Made by a program: the position numbers and the translations under genes | Shown: positions 6,050 to 13,294 of the stretch, piece after piece | Layout: each line of letters opens with the position of its first letter | Numbering within the stretch: position 1 is the stretch's first letter | From: Algoriphagus sp. | GTDB lineage: Bacteria; Bacteroidota; Bacteroidia; Cytophagales; Cyclobacteriaceae | Direction: 5' to 3' | Length of the DNA: 14,596 nucleotides | Assembly (NCBI GenBank): GCA_023255285.1 | Contig: JALRIY010000042.1 | Location: 1-14,596, forward strand | The notes under the pieces: generated by a model | What the model was told of the DNA's origin: nothing | What the model saw: the letters and a program-made list of their open reading frames with translations, nothing else | Databases searched by the model: none

Positions 6050-7039
6050 TTGGTCGAAAAAGTAATTACCCTAGAGCATGTTCCCTTGGCAGAATTTTTT
6101 GGCACTGCCAATGAAAATATCCGCCAAATCTCACAAGCGTTTCCTCAGTGTAAAGTAATTTCTCGAGGAAATGAAATCCGCATTCAAGGAAGTCCACCTG
6201 AGATTTTGCGGATCAACGATTTAATCAACATGCTTTTGGAACATTTTGAGCGCTTTGGGCACCTTAGTCCAGAGCATGTGAAAGATTTTTTAGCTATTGA
6301 AGGCGGACCATTTGAAGAAGCCAACAGGGATCAGGTAATTGTTTTTGGAAATAAAGGACTGGTGATTAAGCCTAAGTCAGCCAACCAGCGAAAGCTCGTA
6401 GAGGCAGCCATGAAAAACGATTTGGTATTCGCTTTGGGTCCAGCGGGAACAGGGAAAACGTACATTGCGGTAGCTCTCGCTGTACGTGCCCTGAAAAATC
6501 GTGAAGTTAAGCGCATTATCATCACCCGTCCAGCAGTCGAGGCGGGTGAAAATTTAGGATTTCTTCCAGGAGATTTACAGGAAAAACTCGATCCTTACTT
6601 GAGGCCCATCTACGATGCACTTCAGGACATGATTCCCCCAGAAAAATTAAAGTATTACCAGGAGACTCGGGCAATTGAAATTGCTCCGCTTGCTTACATG
6701 AGGGGAAGAACTTTACACGATGCCTTTGTACTCTTGGACGAAGCACAAAATACCACGGCCGAACAAATAAAAATGTTTTTGACTCGTATGGGCCCCAATT
6801 CTAAGGTGATTATTACTGGTGACCAAACCCAAGTAGATTTACCAATCCGTCAAAAGTCGGGACTATCCGAATCACTACGCGTACTGAATGGCGTCAAAGG
6901 AATTGGCGTGGTTCGCTTGAGTGGTAGTGATGTGATTCGTCATAAGCTGGTAAAGGCGATTATTGCTGCATATGAAAAAAGCGAGGAAGAAAAAGAAAAA
7001 TTAAGACAAGATGCCAACGGTAGAAAAAATAACGACTAA
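6050..7039 (+). CDS. phoH: PhoH-family P-loop ATPase (YbeZ-like), TTG start
   Basis: A 329-residue PhoH protein. Residues about 1-85 form the N-terminal KH-like nucleic-acid-binding region (VISRGNEIRIQG at 36-47). The ATPase core follows, with Walker A GPAGTGKT (130-137), the family segment TRPAVEAGENLGFLPGD (159-175), the conserved MRGRTL (217-222), Walker B LLDEAQN (228-234) and the sensor TGDQTQ (256-261). A charged Lys/Glu tail ends the protein. Family members are ATPases or RNA helicases often linked to rRNA maturation with the nuclease YbeY, although no ybeY is visible here. The only conventional start that keeps the conserved opening VEKVITLE is TTG at 6050-6052. The frame upstream to the stop at 5990 has no ATG or GTG, and the nearby ATG at 6024 is in another frame. 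A weak start suggests low expression. The GNAT gene overlaps its 3' end by 29 nt. Confidence 0.93.
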   Translation: MVEKVITLEHVPLAEFFGTANENIRQISQAFPQCKVISRGNEIRIQGSPPEILRINDLINMLLEHFERFGHLSPEHVKDFLAIEGGPFEEANRDQVIVFGNKGLVIKPKSANQRKLVEAAMKNDLVFALGPAGTGKTYIAVALAVRALKNREVKRIIITRPAVEAGENLGFLPGDLQEKLDPYLRPIYDALQDMIPPEKLKYYQETRAIEIAPLAYMRGRTLHDAFVLLDEAQNTTAEQIKMFLTRMGPNSKVIITGDQTQVDLPIRQKSGLSESLRVLNGVKGIGVVRLSGSDVIRHKLVKAIIAAYEKSEEEKEKLRQDANGRKNND

Positions 7040-7442
7040 GGAAGGACTTCAAGCTGCTTTTGACATTCGCGAATTGGTGTTTGTGGTTGAGCAAGAAGTT
7101 GATGCAGCCGAAGAATACGACGAATTTGAGGACAGTTCGGTTCATTTTTTAGCCAAAGTTGAGGGGACACCCGTAGGTACTGCCCGTTGGAGATTTACAG
7201 AAAATGGAGTAAAAATGGAGCGATTTGCTGTACTGAAAGCCGCTCGAGGAAAAGGCGTAGGTCAAGCATTGGTGGCAGCAGTCCTTGTGGATATCGATCA
7301 ACACCCAGACACAAATGGGAAAAAGAAATACCTCCACGCCCAAATTCATGCCATGCCGCTGTATGCCAAGTTTGGGTTTCAAGCCGTAGGAGATCAGTTT
7401 GAAGAGTGTGCTATCCTACATTATAAGATGGAACTACGCTAG
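7011..7442 (+). CDS. GNAT-family N-acetyltransferase (ElaA/YitI-like)
   Basis: A 143-residue acetyltransferase. It shows the opening signature of a GNAT subgroup, IRELVFVVEQEV (19-30), then EEYDEFEDSSVHFLA (34-48), GTPVGTARWRF (52-62), motif A around ERFAVLKAARGKGVGQAL (70-87), which carries the acetyl-CoA pyrophosphate loop R/Q-x-x-G-x-G/A, and the C-terminal AMPLYAKFGFQAVGDQF (114-130) of motif B. The length is normal, and the substrate (small amine or protein) cannot be deduced. The start overlaps the PhoH gene by 29 nt in another frame. A later start would cut into the first strand, since the conserved FVVEQ lies only about 25 residues in, so the overlap seems real and suggests translational coupling. 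It is the last gene of the unit, with a hairpin 8 nt beyond its stop. Confidence 0.9.
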   Translation: MPTVEKITTKEGLQAAFDIRELVFVVEQEVDAAEEYDEFEDSSVHFLAKVEGTPVGTARWRFTENGVKMERFAVLKAARGKGVGQALVAAVLVDIDQHPDTNGKKKYLHAQIHAMPLYAKFGFQAVGDQFEECAILHYKMELR

Positions 7443-7450
7443 AAATCGTC

Positions 7451-7471
7451 CTTTCCCAAGTTCAGGGAAAG
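7451..7471 (+). terminator. Hairpin after the PhoH-GNAT unit, possible terminator
   Basis: CTTTCCC (7451-7457) and GGGAAAG (7465-7471) form a perfect 7-bp stem with a 7-nt loop, 8 nt after the GNAT stop. The following sequence is AT-rich (CAATTATTTTAAGG) but lacks a clean T-run, so termination may be inefficient. Confidence 0.45.
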
Positions 7472-7531
7472 CAATTATTTTAAGGTAGTAGATTTTTTAG
7501 TATACCTCCTCTTTAAGGGACAGCTTTAACA

Positions 7532-7555
7532 AGCCGAATTGGCTCGCATTTTTTT
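7532..7555 (+). terminator. Weak stem followed by a T-run in the gap before comEC
   Basis: AGCCG/TGGCT at 7532-7544 can form a short stem (one G-T pair), followed by CGCATTTTTTT (7545-7555). It could be a second, weak terminator of the unit upstream. The rest of the gap 7472-7726 shows no open frame with family features, no tRNA and no exact TAnnTTTG promoter that I can find, so the comEC promoter is not located. Confidence 0.25.
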
Positions 7556-7726
7556 GCAATCTGATTATTCTCTTTGTTATCAGTAACGAGTGAAAATAAG
7601 GCTTGAGTTTCATTTGGGGGAGCCGTGGACTGTCGTCAGCCCATAGTTATTTGCTTAGAATAAGCTGCCATTTTTTACACTTCAAGGATTGCAAAAAATC
7701 ATTTTTTAGCCATTAATTTTTTCCAC

Positions 7727-9664
7727 ATGACCTTTGCTGATTTTCCTTTTTTAAGATACCTATTCCTTTTTGCGCTAGGGATCTTGCTTTCTAATGCTAT
7801 TCCTGAGGCAAAGCCTAGCCACTTATTTGGGTTGCTTTCTGTTCTTTGGGTTTTTTATGCAATTTTCCTTACTAGACCTTCCTTTGCCTCTACTTTCTTC
7901 ACTTCCTTTTTAGCCTATTTGCTATTGATGTGTTTTGGCGCTTTTGTATCACTACGGTCCAATCAACAATCCCTTAAGGGAGAAATGCAATGGGGAGAGG
8001 GAGCGGGTTATCTTGCAGAAGTGCAGCAATACGATCTCCCGAAGGCAAATTCTTCGGAAAATTTACTCGCAGTGGTTGCGGTAAAGGAAGGAGAAAATTG
8101 GCGACCCCAACAAGCTTTGGTCTTGGTGTACCACCAGCTTGATACCCCCCTTGTGCCTGGTCAGGTGATTTGGGTGCCCGAGAATCCGGATGCAATAGCT
8201 CCAGCCACCTTTCCGAATGAATTTGACTACAAAGGGTACCTCGCTAAAAAAGGAATTCATTTTCGACAGTTTCTAGGTAAAAAGCTACGTTTACTTCCTA
8301 GCCTCCAGACCTTCCAGCTCAAATTTTCGCTAGCGTATCTTCGCCATTACTTTGCCCAAGCTATCGAGCGCTATGTGGCAAGGCCGGAGTCCAAACAAAT
8401 TGCTTTGGCACTACTTTTAGGACAAAAAGAATCATTAGGAAAGGACGTAAAACAAGCCTTTGCTATTGCAGGAATCCAGCATATTCTTGCAGTTTCAGGA
8501 CTTCATGTGGGAATTATTTACTCCATTATTCTACTCCCCTTGACCATTTTAAAGAAAGTGGGAACTGCTTTTCGGAGTAGTTACCTGCTTCTAGTCCTAG
8601 GCTTGCTTTGGATTTATGCACTGATGACTGGGTTTTCGCCTTCCGTGGTGCGTGCCGTGGTTATGTTTTCCCTAGTGACCCTTGGGCAAATTCGAAAAAG
8701 GAAGCCGTCGATTTGGAATACCTTGTCTTTCTCGGCTTTCCTGCTTTTGGTCTTTGATCCGGAAATAGGCTGGAATCTAGGGTTCCAACTTTCTTATTTG
8801 GCAGTAGCGGGTATTGTAGGATTACAGCCTCTTATTCTCCAATTCTGGTCTCCATCCAGTAGGATCTTGGACTATTTTTGGCAAATAACTGCCGTTACCC
8901 TAGCAGCCCAGCTGATCACGAGTCCGCTAACAATTTATTATTTTCATACCTTCCCCACTTATTTTTTACTTGCCAATTTGTTGATTGTCCCACTTTCTTA
9001 CCTCATCCTTTGCGTGGGCGTACCTTTTCTCTTGCTGGCGTGGATTCCATTTTTGGGATGGATGCTCGGGGCTTTTATCGACTTTTTGCTGCTACTCCAA
9101 ATCGAGATCACCCATTGGATTCACTACTTGCCAGCTGCCTTGTGGCAGGGGATTCACCTGTCTTTTGCTGGGATGTTGGCGATTTGGGTTTTCTTATGGA
9201 TCTGGGGTAATTGGGAAATAGGTAACCGAAAATGGCTTTTGAGACTTGGAATAGTATTTTTCTTGTATTGGGGCGGCTCGAATTTTTGGGAGGAAACCCA
9301 ACGCCCAGCCCAAGAATTGTACCTGTTTACCAAAGAGGGTCAGTGGATTATAGACCTCAACCTAGGAGCACATCACCTCTCCTGGAACCAGAATTTTCCT
9401 ACTGAGCAACTCTCCTTCTTCATACAGCCCAATCGCCTTGCCAGTCGGCGAAATCCGATTCCAATTCCATTGAAGGCAATTGTAGAAAAGGATTCTATCT
9501 GGTTTCCCGGCATTGACCTGGTAGTTATCCCTTCTCGAAATCAATTGGTTTGGGGAGCACTAACTCCAAAACTTCAAGAACAACTTGGAGAGGCTCCTGC
9601 CTCAAATTTCAACAAAAAAGATAGCCTTCCCCGATCTTTCGCTGGTTATAGGGTGGTTTTTTAA
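7727..9664 (+). CDS. comEC: ComEC/Rec2-family DNA-uptake channel, short form
   Basis: A 645-residue polytopic membrane protein. TM segments lie at about 8-24, 31-49 and 55-75. An OB-like DUF4131 region (about 85-190) follows, with the family's FDYKGYLAKKGIHFRQF (167-182). The Competence domain starts near residue 220, with its hallmark GIQHILAVSGLHVGI (249-263) and about eight further TMs to residue 515. ComEC carries transforming single-stranded DNA across the inner membrane. Longer homologues such as that of Bacillus end in a metallo-beta-lactamase nuclease-like domain. Here only about 120 soluble residues follow the last TM and no HxHxDH motif is visible, so nuclease activity is not expected from this protein. 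The start ATG at 7727 begins just before TM1. It stands alone, with gaps of 284 nt upstream and 87 nt before recQ. Uptake competence also needs ComEA, DprA and type IV pili, none of which is in this window. Confidence 0.9.
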   Translation: MTFADFPFLRYLFLFALGILLSNAIPEAKPSHLFGLLSVLWVFYAIFLTRPSFASTFFTSFLAYLLLMCFGAFVSLRSNQQSLKGEMQWGEGAGYLAEVQQYDLPKANSSENLLAVVAVKEGENWRPQQALVLVYHQLDTPLVPGQVIWVPENPDAIAPATFPNEFDYKGYLAKKGIHFRQFLGKKLRLLPSLQTFQLKFSLAYLRHYFAQAIERYVARPESKQIALALLLGQKESLGKDVKQAFAIAGIQHILAVSGLHVGIIYSIILLPLTILKKVGTAFRSSYLLLVLGLLWIYALMTGFSPSVVRAVVMFSLVTLGQIRKRKPSIWNTLSFSAFLLLVFDPEIGWNLGFQLSYLAVAGIVGLQPLILQFWSPSSRILDYFWQITAVTLAAQLITSPLTIYYFHTFPTYFLLANLLIVPLSYLILCVGVPFLLLAWIPFLGWMLGAFIDFLLLLQIEITHWIHYLPAALWQGIHLSFAGMLAIWVFLWIWGNWEIGNRKWLLRLGIVFFLYWGGSNFWEETQRPAQELYLFTKEGQWIIDLNLGAHHLSWNQNFPTEQLSFFIQPNRLASRRNPIPIPLKAIVEKDSIWFPGIDLVVIPSRNQLVWGALTPKLQEQLGEAPASNFNKKDSLPRSFAGYRVVF

Positions 9665-9751
9665 TTTTTGTTATTTATTGATTGTTCTTTGAATTCATTT
9701 AAGATCTGGGTGTCGTGGGGAAACCTGGATTTTTAGTAAATTCAACCATTC

Positions 9752-11683
9752 ATGGCAGAAGTAACAGATCGGTTGTTGTCCCTCCTTAAGGAGGTTTTTG
9801 GATGGAAGGAATTTCGTCCTGTGCAGAAGCAGGTCGTCGAAAAGGTCTTTCTAGGGATAGATACGCTTGCGATTTTACCCACTGGTGGAGGAAAAAGTTT
9901 GTGCTACCAGGTGCCCGGTTTGGCTAAAGAAGGTGTTTGCTTGGTTATTTCTCCACTGGTGGCACTAATGAAGGATCAGGTAGATTACTTAAAAGCCCGT
10001 GGGGTAAAAGCAGTGTCACTACATGCCGGAATGAGTGTTCGGGAAATAGATACGGTTTTGGATAACTGCATCCGAGGAGGAGTCAAGTTTTTATACCTCT
10101 CCCCAGAACGTTTGAAAACAGAACTTTTTGTGGAGCGCTTCAAGCAAATGAACCTCAACTTGATTGCCGTGGATGAAGCACATTGCATCTCTCAGTGGGG
10201 CTATGATTTCAGACCTGCCTATTTGGAGATTGCAACCATTCGCTCCTACCATCCGAAAGTTAATGTCTTGGCTTTAACCGCCTCTGCCACACCAGAAGTG
10301 GAGCAAGATATATGTGAAAAACTTCAGCTCAAGCAGCCAGCAAAATTCCACCAAAGCTTTGCCCGTAAGAACCTTAGCTACAGTATTCGATTGGTAGAAA
10401 ACAAATTGGAGAAGGGACTTGAAATCTTACGGCGTATACCGGGTTCTGCTATCTGGTATGTTCGTACCCGACATGCTACTCAGCAGGTTGCAAAGCAATT
10501 GCAGCAATTGGGTTTTTCTGCTACAGCCTACCATGCAGGCTTATCGGCTTTGGATCGATCCGCTAAGCAAGAGGCCTGGAAAACCAATCAAGTGCGAATT
10601 ATAGTGAGTACCAATGCATTTGGAATGGGAATAGACAAGCCAGATGTGCGAGTGGTCATTCATTCGGATTTACCCGAAAACCTAGAAAATTATTACCAGG
10701 AAGCGGGAAGGGCAGGTAGGGATGGGCAAAAAGCTTATGCCGTACTTCTGACCAACGAGCAGGATTTTGAACAGCTGTTGGACCGATCTGCTTTGGTTTA
10801 TCCCCCCATAGAATTTCTCCGACGCGTCTACCAATGTCTAGCAAACTATTTTCAATTAGCCATTGGAACCCAGTCCTTGAGGAGTTATGATTTTGAACTC
10901 TCTGATTTTTGTACAACCTACCAACTTCCAGTTTTGGACACCTTTTATGCACTCAAGGTGTTGGAAGAGGAGGGACTACTTGCACTTAACGAAAGTTTTT
11001 TTGCGCCCTCCCGTGCACGTTTTTTAGTCAATCCCCAACTTTTGTACGAGGTTCAAATTCAACATGCCAAATTAGATCCAGTAATAAAAATTCTCCTAAG
11101 AACATATGGGGGTAATCTTTTTTCAGAATACTTTACTATTCAAGAGGCAAAACTTGCTAAGTCAGCAGGATTTTCGGAGGCAGAAATGAGCAAGGCATTG
11201 ATCCAGCTCGCTAAGATGGACGTCTTGGACTACGAGCCGCGAAAGGATCGGCCGCAACTTACCTTTCTGGCCGAACGACAAGATGCAGCTACACTTCCTC
11301 TTAATTTCAAGCGGATTGCTTTAAGGAGAGATCTTACCCTCCACAAGGCCACTCAAATGGTGGCTTATGCCCACCAAAAACGAATTTGTCGGACCCAATT
11401 TATCCAGATGTATTTTGGAGAATCAACGGATGAAAATTGTGGGGCCTGTGATTATTGTGTGGAACAAAAAAAAGCCAAACAACCGCTGGAAACTGAATCC
11501 AAATTTAAGGAGTTAGTTTTACAAACTTTAGCAGGCAATGGGTCGTTGAGTGAAGAGGAGCTTTTTGAAATACTCCAAAAACCGGCCTCTGCGCCTCATT
11601 TGAATTGTCTACGCCAACTAGTGGAAGAAGGAAAGGTGAAAAACATCGAAGGTGGGAAGTATAAATTAAATTTGAATGCCTGA
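9752..11683 (+). CDS. recQ: RecQ-family ATP-dependent DNA helicase, compact Bacteroidota form
   Basis: A 643-residue superfamily 2 3'-5' helicase. Motifs: motif 0 WKEFRPVQ (18-25), Walker A PTGGGKS (43-49), Walker B DEAH (141-144) running into the RecQ aromatic-rich loop AHCISQWGYDFRPAY (143-157), motif III LTASATPEV (175-183), motif V VSTNAFGMGIDKPDVR (285-300) and motif VI QEAGRAGRDG (316-325). Four zinc-binding cysteines follow late (Cys546, 563, 566, 569 in CGACDYC), with about 200 residues between the helicase core and the zinc site. In E. coli RecQ the zinc site comes directly after the core and before the winged helix. No HRDC domain is evident; the C-terminal 75 residues look like a small winged-helix-like tail. 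It unwinds recombination and repair intermediates. The stop overlaps the next gene by 8 nt, so a partner function is possible. Confidence 0.93.
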   Translation: MAEVTDRLLSLLKEVFGWKEFRPVQKQVVEKVFLGIDTLAILPTGGGKSLCYQVPGLAKEGVCLVISPLVALMKDQVDYLKARGVKAVSLHAGMSVREIDTVLDNCIRGGVKFLYLSPERLKTELFVERFKQMNLNLIAVDEAHCISQWGYDFRPAYLEIATIRSYHPKVNVLALTASATPEVEQDICEKLQLKQPAKFHQSFARKNLSYSIRLVENKLEKGLEILRRIPGSAIWYVRTRHATQQVAKQLQQLGFSATAYHAGLSALDRSAKQEAWKTNQVRIIVSTNAFGMGIDKPDVRVVIHSDLPENLENYYQEAGRAGRDGQKAYAVLLTNEQDFEQLLDRSALVYPPIEFLRRVYQCLANYFQLAIGTQSLRSYDFELSDFCTTYQLPVLDTFYALKVLEEEGLLALNESFFAPSRARFLVNPQLLYEVQIQHAKLDPVIKILLRTYGGNLFSEYFTIQEAKLAKSAGFSEAEMSKALIQLAKMDVLDYEPRKDRPQLTFLAERQDAATLPLNFKRIALRRDLTLHKATQMVAYAHQKRICRTQFIQMYFGESTDENCGACDYCVEQKKAKQPLETESKFKELVLQTLAGNGSLSEEELFEILQKPASAPHLNCLRQLVEEGKVKNIEGGKYKLNLNA

Positions 11684-12272
11684 TTTCTTTGACGATTTAT
11701 TGAAAAAAATTTTTCCAGCTCGTGGAAGTCATCAACCCTTGTCTGTTAAAGAGAACTTTTTGCTGAAGGATAAGGATCTTCAAGAATTGGTAGTATGGGA
11801 TCATTCCGAAGCCTCAAAGGCGCTCTATGACTTGGTTTATCGAAATTACCACTACAAACGAGCACAAATCAACGAAAGCCCAGAAGTTCATGTGTTTTCT
11901 TCCGTCTATGCAAATGGTTTTGCGCTTAGCTATGGCCCACCTCTCGATGTAAATTCTTTTTCCTTACTTTTCTTGGGATTAAGTAGACGGATTATAGCTT
12001 TGGGGTACGAACAAGTCAGTTTGGATCGGAAGTTAGAAGAGGTCAACGAGCAAGTGAAGGAGACAGAGAAATTTTATTTCAAACCCCCTCTTCAAATTCC
12101 CCAAGAAGGAGCATTGATCAGTCAGTTGTATGGCAACATTTCCCTAGAAAAAATCCGAATTAACCAACAGCCTAGCTACTTCAAATTGCTTGCTGCAGTA
12201 TATTCTGATCGATTGTATCACGATGCCAAACCCTTTGATGAACTGATGGATCGGTTATTTGAAAGAACCTAA
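11676..12272 (+). CDS. Unrecognised conserved-looking protein coupled to recQ
   Basis: A 198-residue protein that I cannot assign to a family. Its ATG lies inside the recQ stop region (8-nt overlap ATGCCTGA), and its TAA is 1 nt before the Nudix start, so it is embedded in a translationally coupled run. It has no signal peptide and no clear membrane segment, apart from a hydrophobic stretch SFSLLFLGLSRRIIALG (94-110) better read as a buried helix. It is rich in aromatic and charged residues. Features include a tyrosine cluster DLVYRNYHYKRAQ (52-64), VHVFSSVYANGFALSYGPPLD (71-91), a coiled-coil-like acidic/basic helix LDRKLEEVNEQVKETEKFY (116-134) and a C-terminal helix KPFDELMDRLFERT. Codon use looks like that of its neighbours, with no sign of transfer. 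Being between RecQ and a Nudix hydrolase may hint at nucleic-acid or nucleotide metabolism, but this is only context. Confidence 0.8.
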   Translation: MPDFFDDLLKKIFPARGSHQPLSVKENFLLKDKDLQELVVWDHSEASKALYDLVYRNYHYKRAQINESPEVHVFSSVYANGFALSYGPPLDVNSFSLLFLGLSRRIIALGYEQVSLDRKLEEVNEQVKETEKFYFKPPLQIPQEGALISQLYGNISLEKIRINQQPSYFKLLAAVYSDRLYHDAKPFDELMDRLFERT

Positions 12273-12273
12273 C

Positions 12274-12825
12274 ATGGATAGAATTACCCTACAAACCCAA
12301 TTGGGGACTTACCGTAGCCCTTACGAAGAGGAAAATCAATTTGTGCCTGATTTTTTGGCCTTAACAGAGGATCCTTTGGCATATTTAAGAGAACGAACTG
12401 CCGGACATTTTACTGCATCAGCCTGGATTGTTAATAAAAAAAGAACCCATACGTTGCTGACCCTCCACCGCAAGTTGGGTCGATGGCTGCAGCTGGGAGG
12501 GCATGCCGATGGCAACGAAAATCTTTTGGAAGTGGCCATGAAAGAAGCTCGAGAAGAAAGCGGACTGACTTCCCTTCAATTTGTAGACACCCATATTTTT
12601 GATTTGGATAAGCACATCATCCCAGAGCGGCCCCATGTGGCAGAACATTTTCACTTCGATATTCGCTACCTCATTGAAGCTGACCTACAAGAACCCTTGG
12701 TAAGAAGTGACGAAAGCATCTCCTTAGCCTGGGTCACGTTTGATGCTGTAATTGATCTAATCGGCTTCAATCCCTCCATCTTACGAATGCTAGAAAAAAC
12801 AAGTACTTCTGAAATATTACGCTAA
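12274..12825 (+). CDS. Nudix hydrolase (HKKLGxWLQxGGH subgroup)
   Basis: A 183-residue Nudix enzyme. The Nudix box G-x5-E-x7-RE-U-x-EE-x-G-U is seen at 76-98: GHADGNE, seven residues, then KEAREESGL. Lys90 replaces the first Arg, while the metal-binding glutamates Glu91, Glu94 and Glu95 are kept. It is preceded by LHRKLGRWLQLGGH (64-77) and followed by AEHFHFDIRYL (123-133), both typical of a widespread uncharacterised Nudix subgroup. Nudix enzymes cleave nucleoside diphosphates linked to another group (NTPs, sugar nucleotides, CoA, NADH), and the substrate here is unknown. The frame also contains a TTG at 12259, but ATG 12274 is preferred because it lies 1 nt after the preceding stop, and the TTG would add only five residues inside the upstream gene. 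The stop TAA shares its last base with the next ATG (TAATG). Confidence 0.9.
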   Translation: MDRITLQTQLGTYRSPYEEENQFVPDFLALTEDPLAYLRERTAGHFTASAWIVNKKRTHTLLTLHRKLGRWLQLGGHADGNENLLEVAMKEAREESGLTSLQFVDTHIFDLDKHIIPERPHVAEHFHFDIRYLIEADLQEPLVRSDESISLAWVTFDAVIDLIGFNPSILRMLEKTSTSEILR

Positions 12826-13259
12826 TGCGCAGTTATGCTATTCCCCAGCTTCGTGCTGAATTTTCATTTACTACCCCAATCCAGCTTCGATTTTCTGATA
12901 TTGATGGCTACCTCCACGTCAACAATGGAGTTTATTTTAGTTATTTTGAACACGCTAGGGCTGTTTTTTTATACCAAGTAGCTGGCTGGGATGTACTAGA
13001 TGTAGGTACTGTGGTTGGTCGAATAGAGATTGATTACCTTCGACCCATTCACTTGACAGATCAAGTGGAGGCCCTCGTAAAATGCTCAAGATTGGGCAAT
13101 TCCTCTTTTGATTTGGAGCAGGTACTAGTCGGTAAGGATAGTTCGGGAAATGAGCAAGTCTATGCTACCTGCAAAAGTATATTGGTTTCGGTAGACAAGG
13201 CGAGCATGAAGCCGGTGCCAGTTCCAGATCCTTTCCGGCAAAAACTAGCCTCCTCCTAA
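12825..13259 (+). CDS. Acyl-CoA thioesterase of the 4HBT hotdog family
   Basis: A 144-residue hotdog-fold protein. The active-site region reads LRFSDIDGYLHVNN (21-34), matching the family pattern R-x-x-D-x-D-x-x-G-H-V-N-N, with Asp25/Asp27 as candidates for the catalytic acid and Leu30 at the usual Gly. It is followed by the long helix YFSYFEHARAVFLYQ (37-51), and by strands VVGRIEIDYLRPIHLTDQVEA (63-83) and FDLEQVLVG (95-103). Homologues hydrolyse acyl-CoA or 4-hydroxybenzoyl-CoA thioesters in the cytoplasm as tetramers or hexamers, and the specific substrate is not visible. The start ATG overlaps the Nudix stop by one base, so the two are coupled. A pairing of CoA-pyrophosphatase-like Nudix with a thioesterase would make sense in CoA or acyl-CoA turnover, but this is speculation. 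The length is normal for the family. Confidence 0.9.
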   Translation: MRSYAIPQLRAEFSFTTPIQLRFSDIDGYLHVNNGVYFSYFEHARAVFLYQVAGWDVLDVGTVVGRIEIDYLRPIHLTDQVEALVKCSRLGNSSFDLEQVLVGKDSSGNEQVYATCKSILVSVDKASMKPVPVPDPFRQKLASS

Positions 13260-13270
13260 GTTCGAATTCG

Positions 13271-13278
13271 TAACTTTG
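13271..13278 (+). promoter_or_regulatory. Promoter -7 element for the TPR lipoprotein-Sua5 pair
   Basis: TAACTTTG matches the Bacteroidota -7 consensus TAnnTTTG exactly and lies 16 nt before the GTG start, in the only gap (35 nt) of the 12274-14596 gene series. The leader would be very short, about ten bases. No good -33 TTG is present; an 8-bp palindrome CGAATTCG (13263-13270) directly abuts the element. Confidence 0.45.
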
Positions 13279-13294
13279 CCTAAAATTTATTCCC

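Noticed and set aside
8878..9221. Out-of-frame open frames inside comEC
   Set aside because: Composition reflects shifted TM codons; the comEC frame is continuous.
6050..11683. Idea of a defence island built on PhoH, GNAT and RecQ
   Set aside because: All are common housekeeping families, split into separate units, and no nuclease, toxin, transposase or integrase lies near them.
12259..12273. TTG start extending the Nudix protein by five residues
   Set aside because: ATG 12274 sits directly after the preceding stop and needs no rare start.
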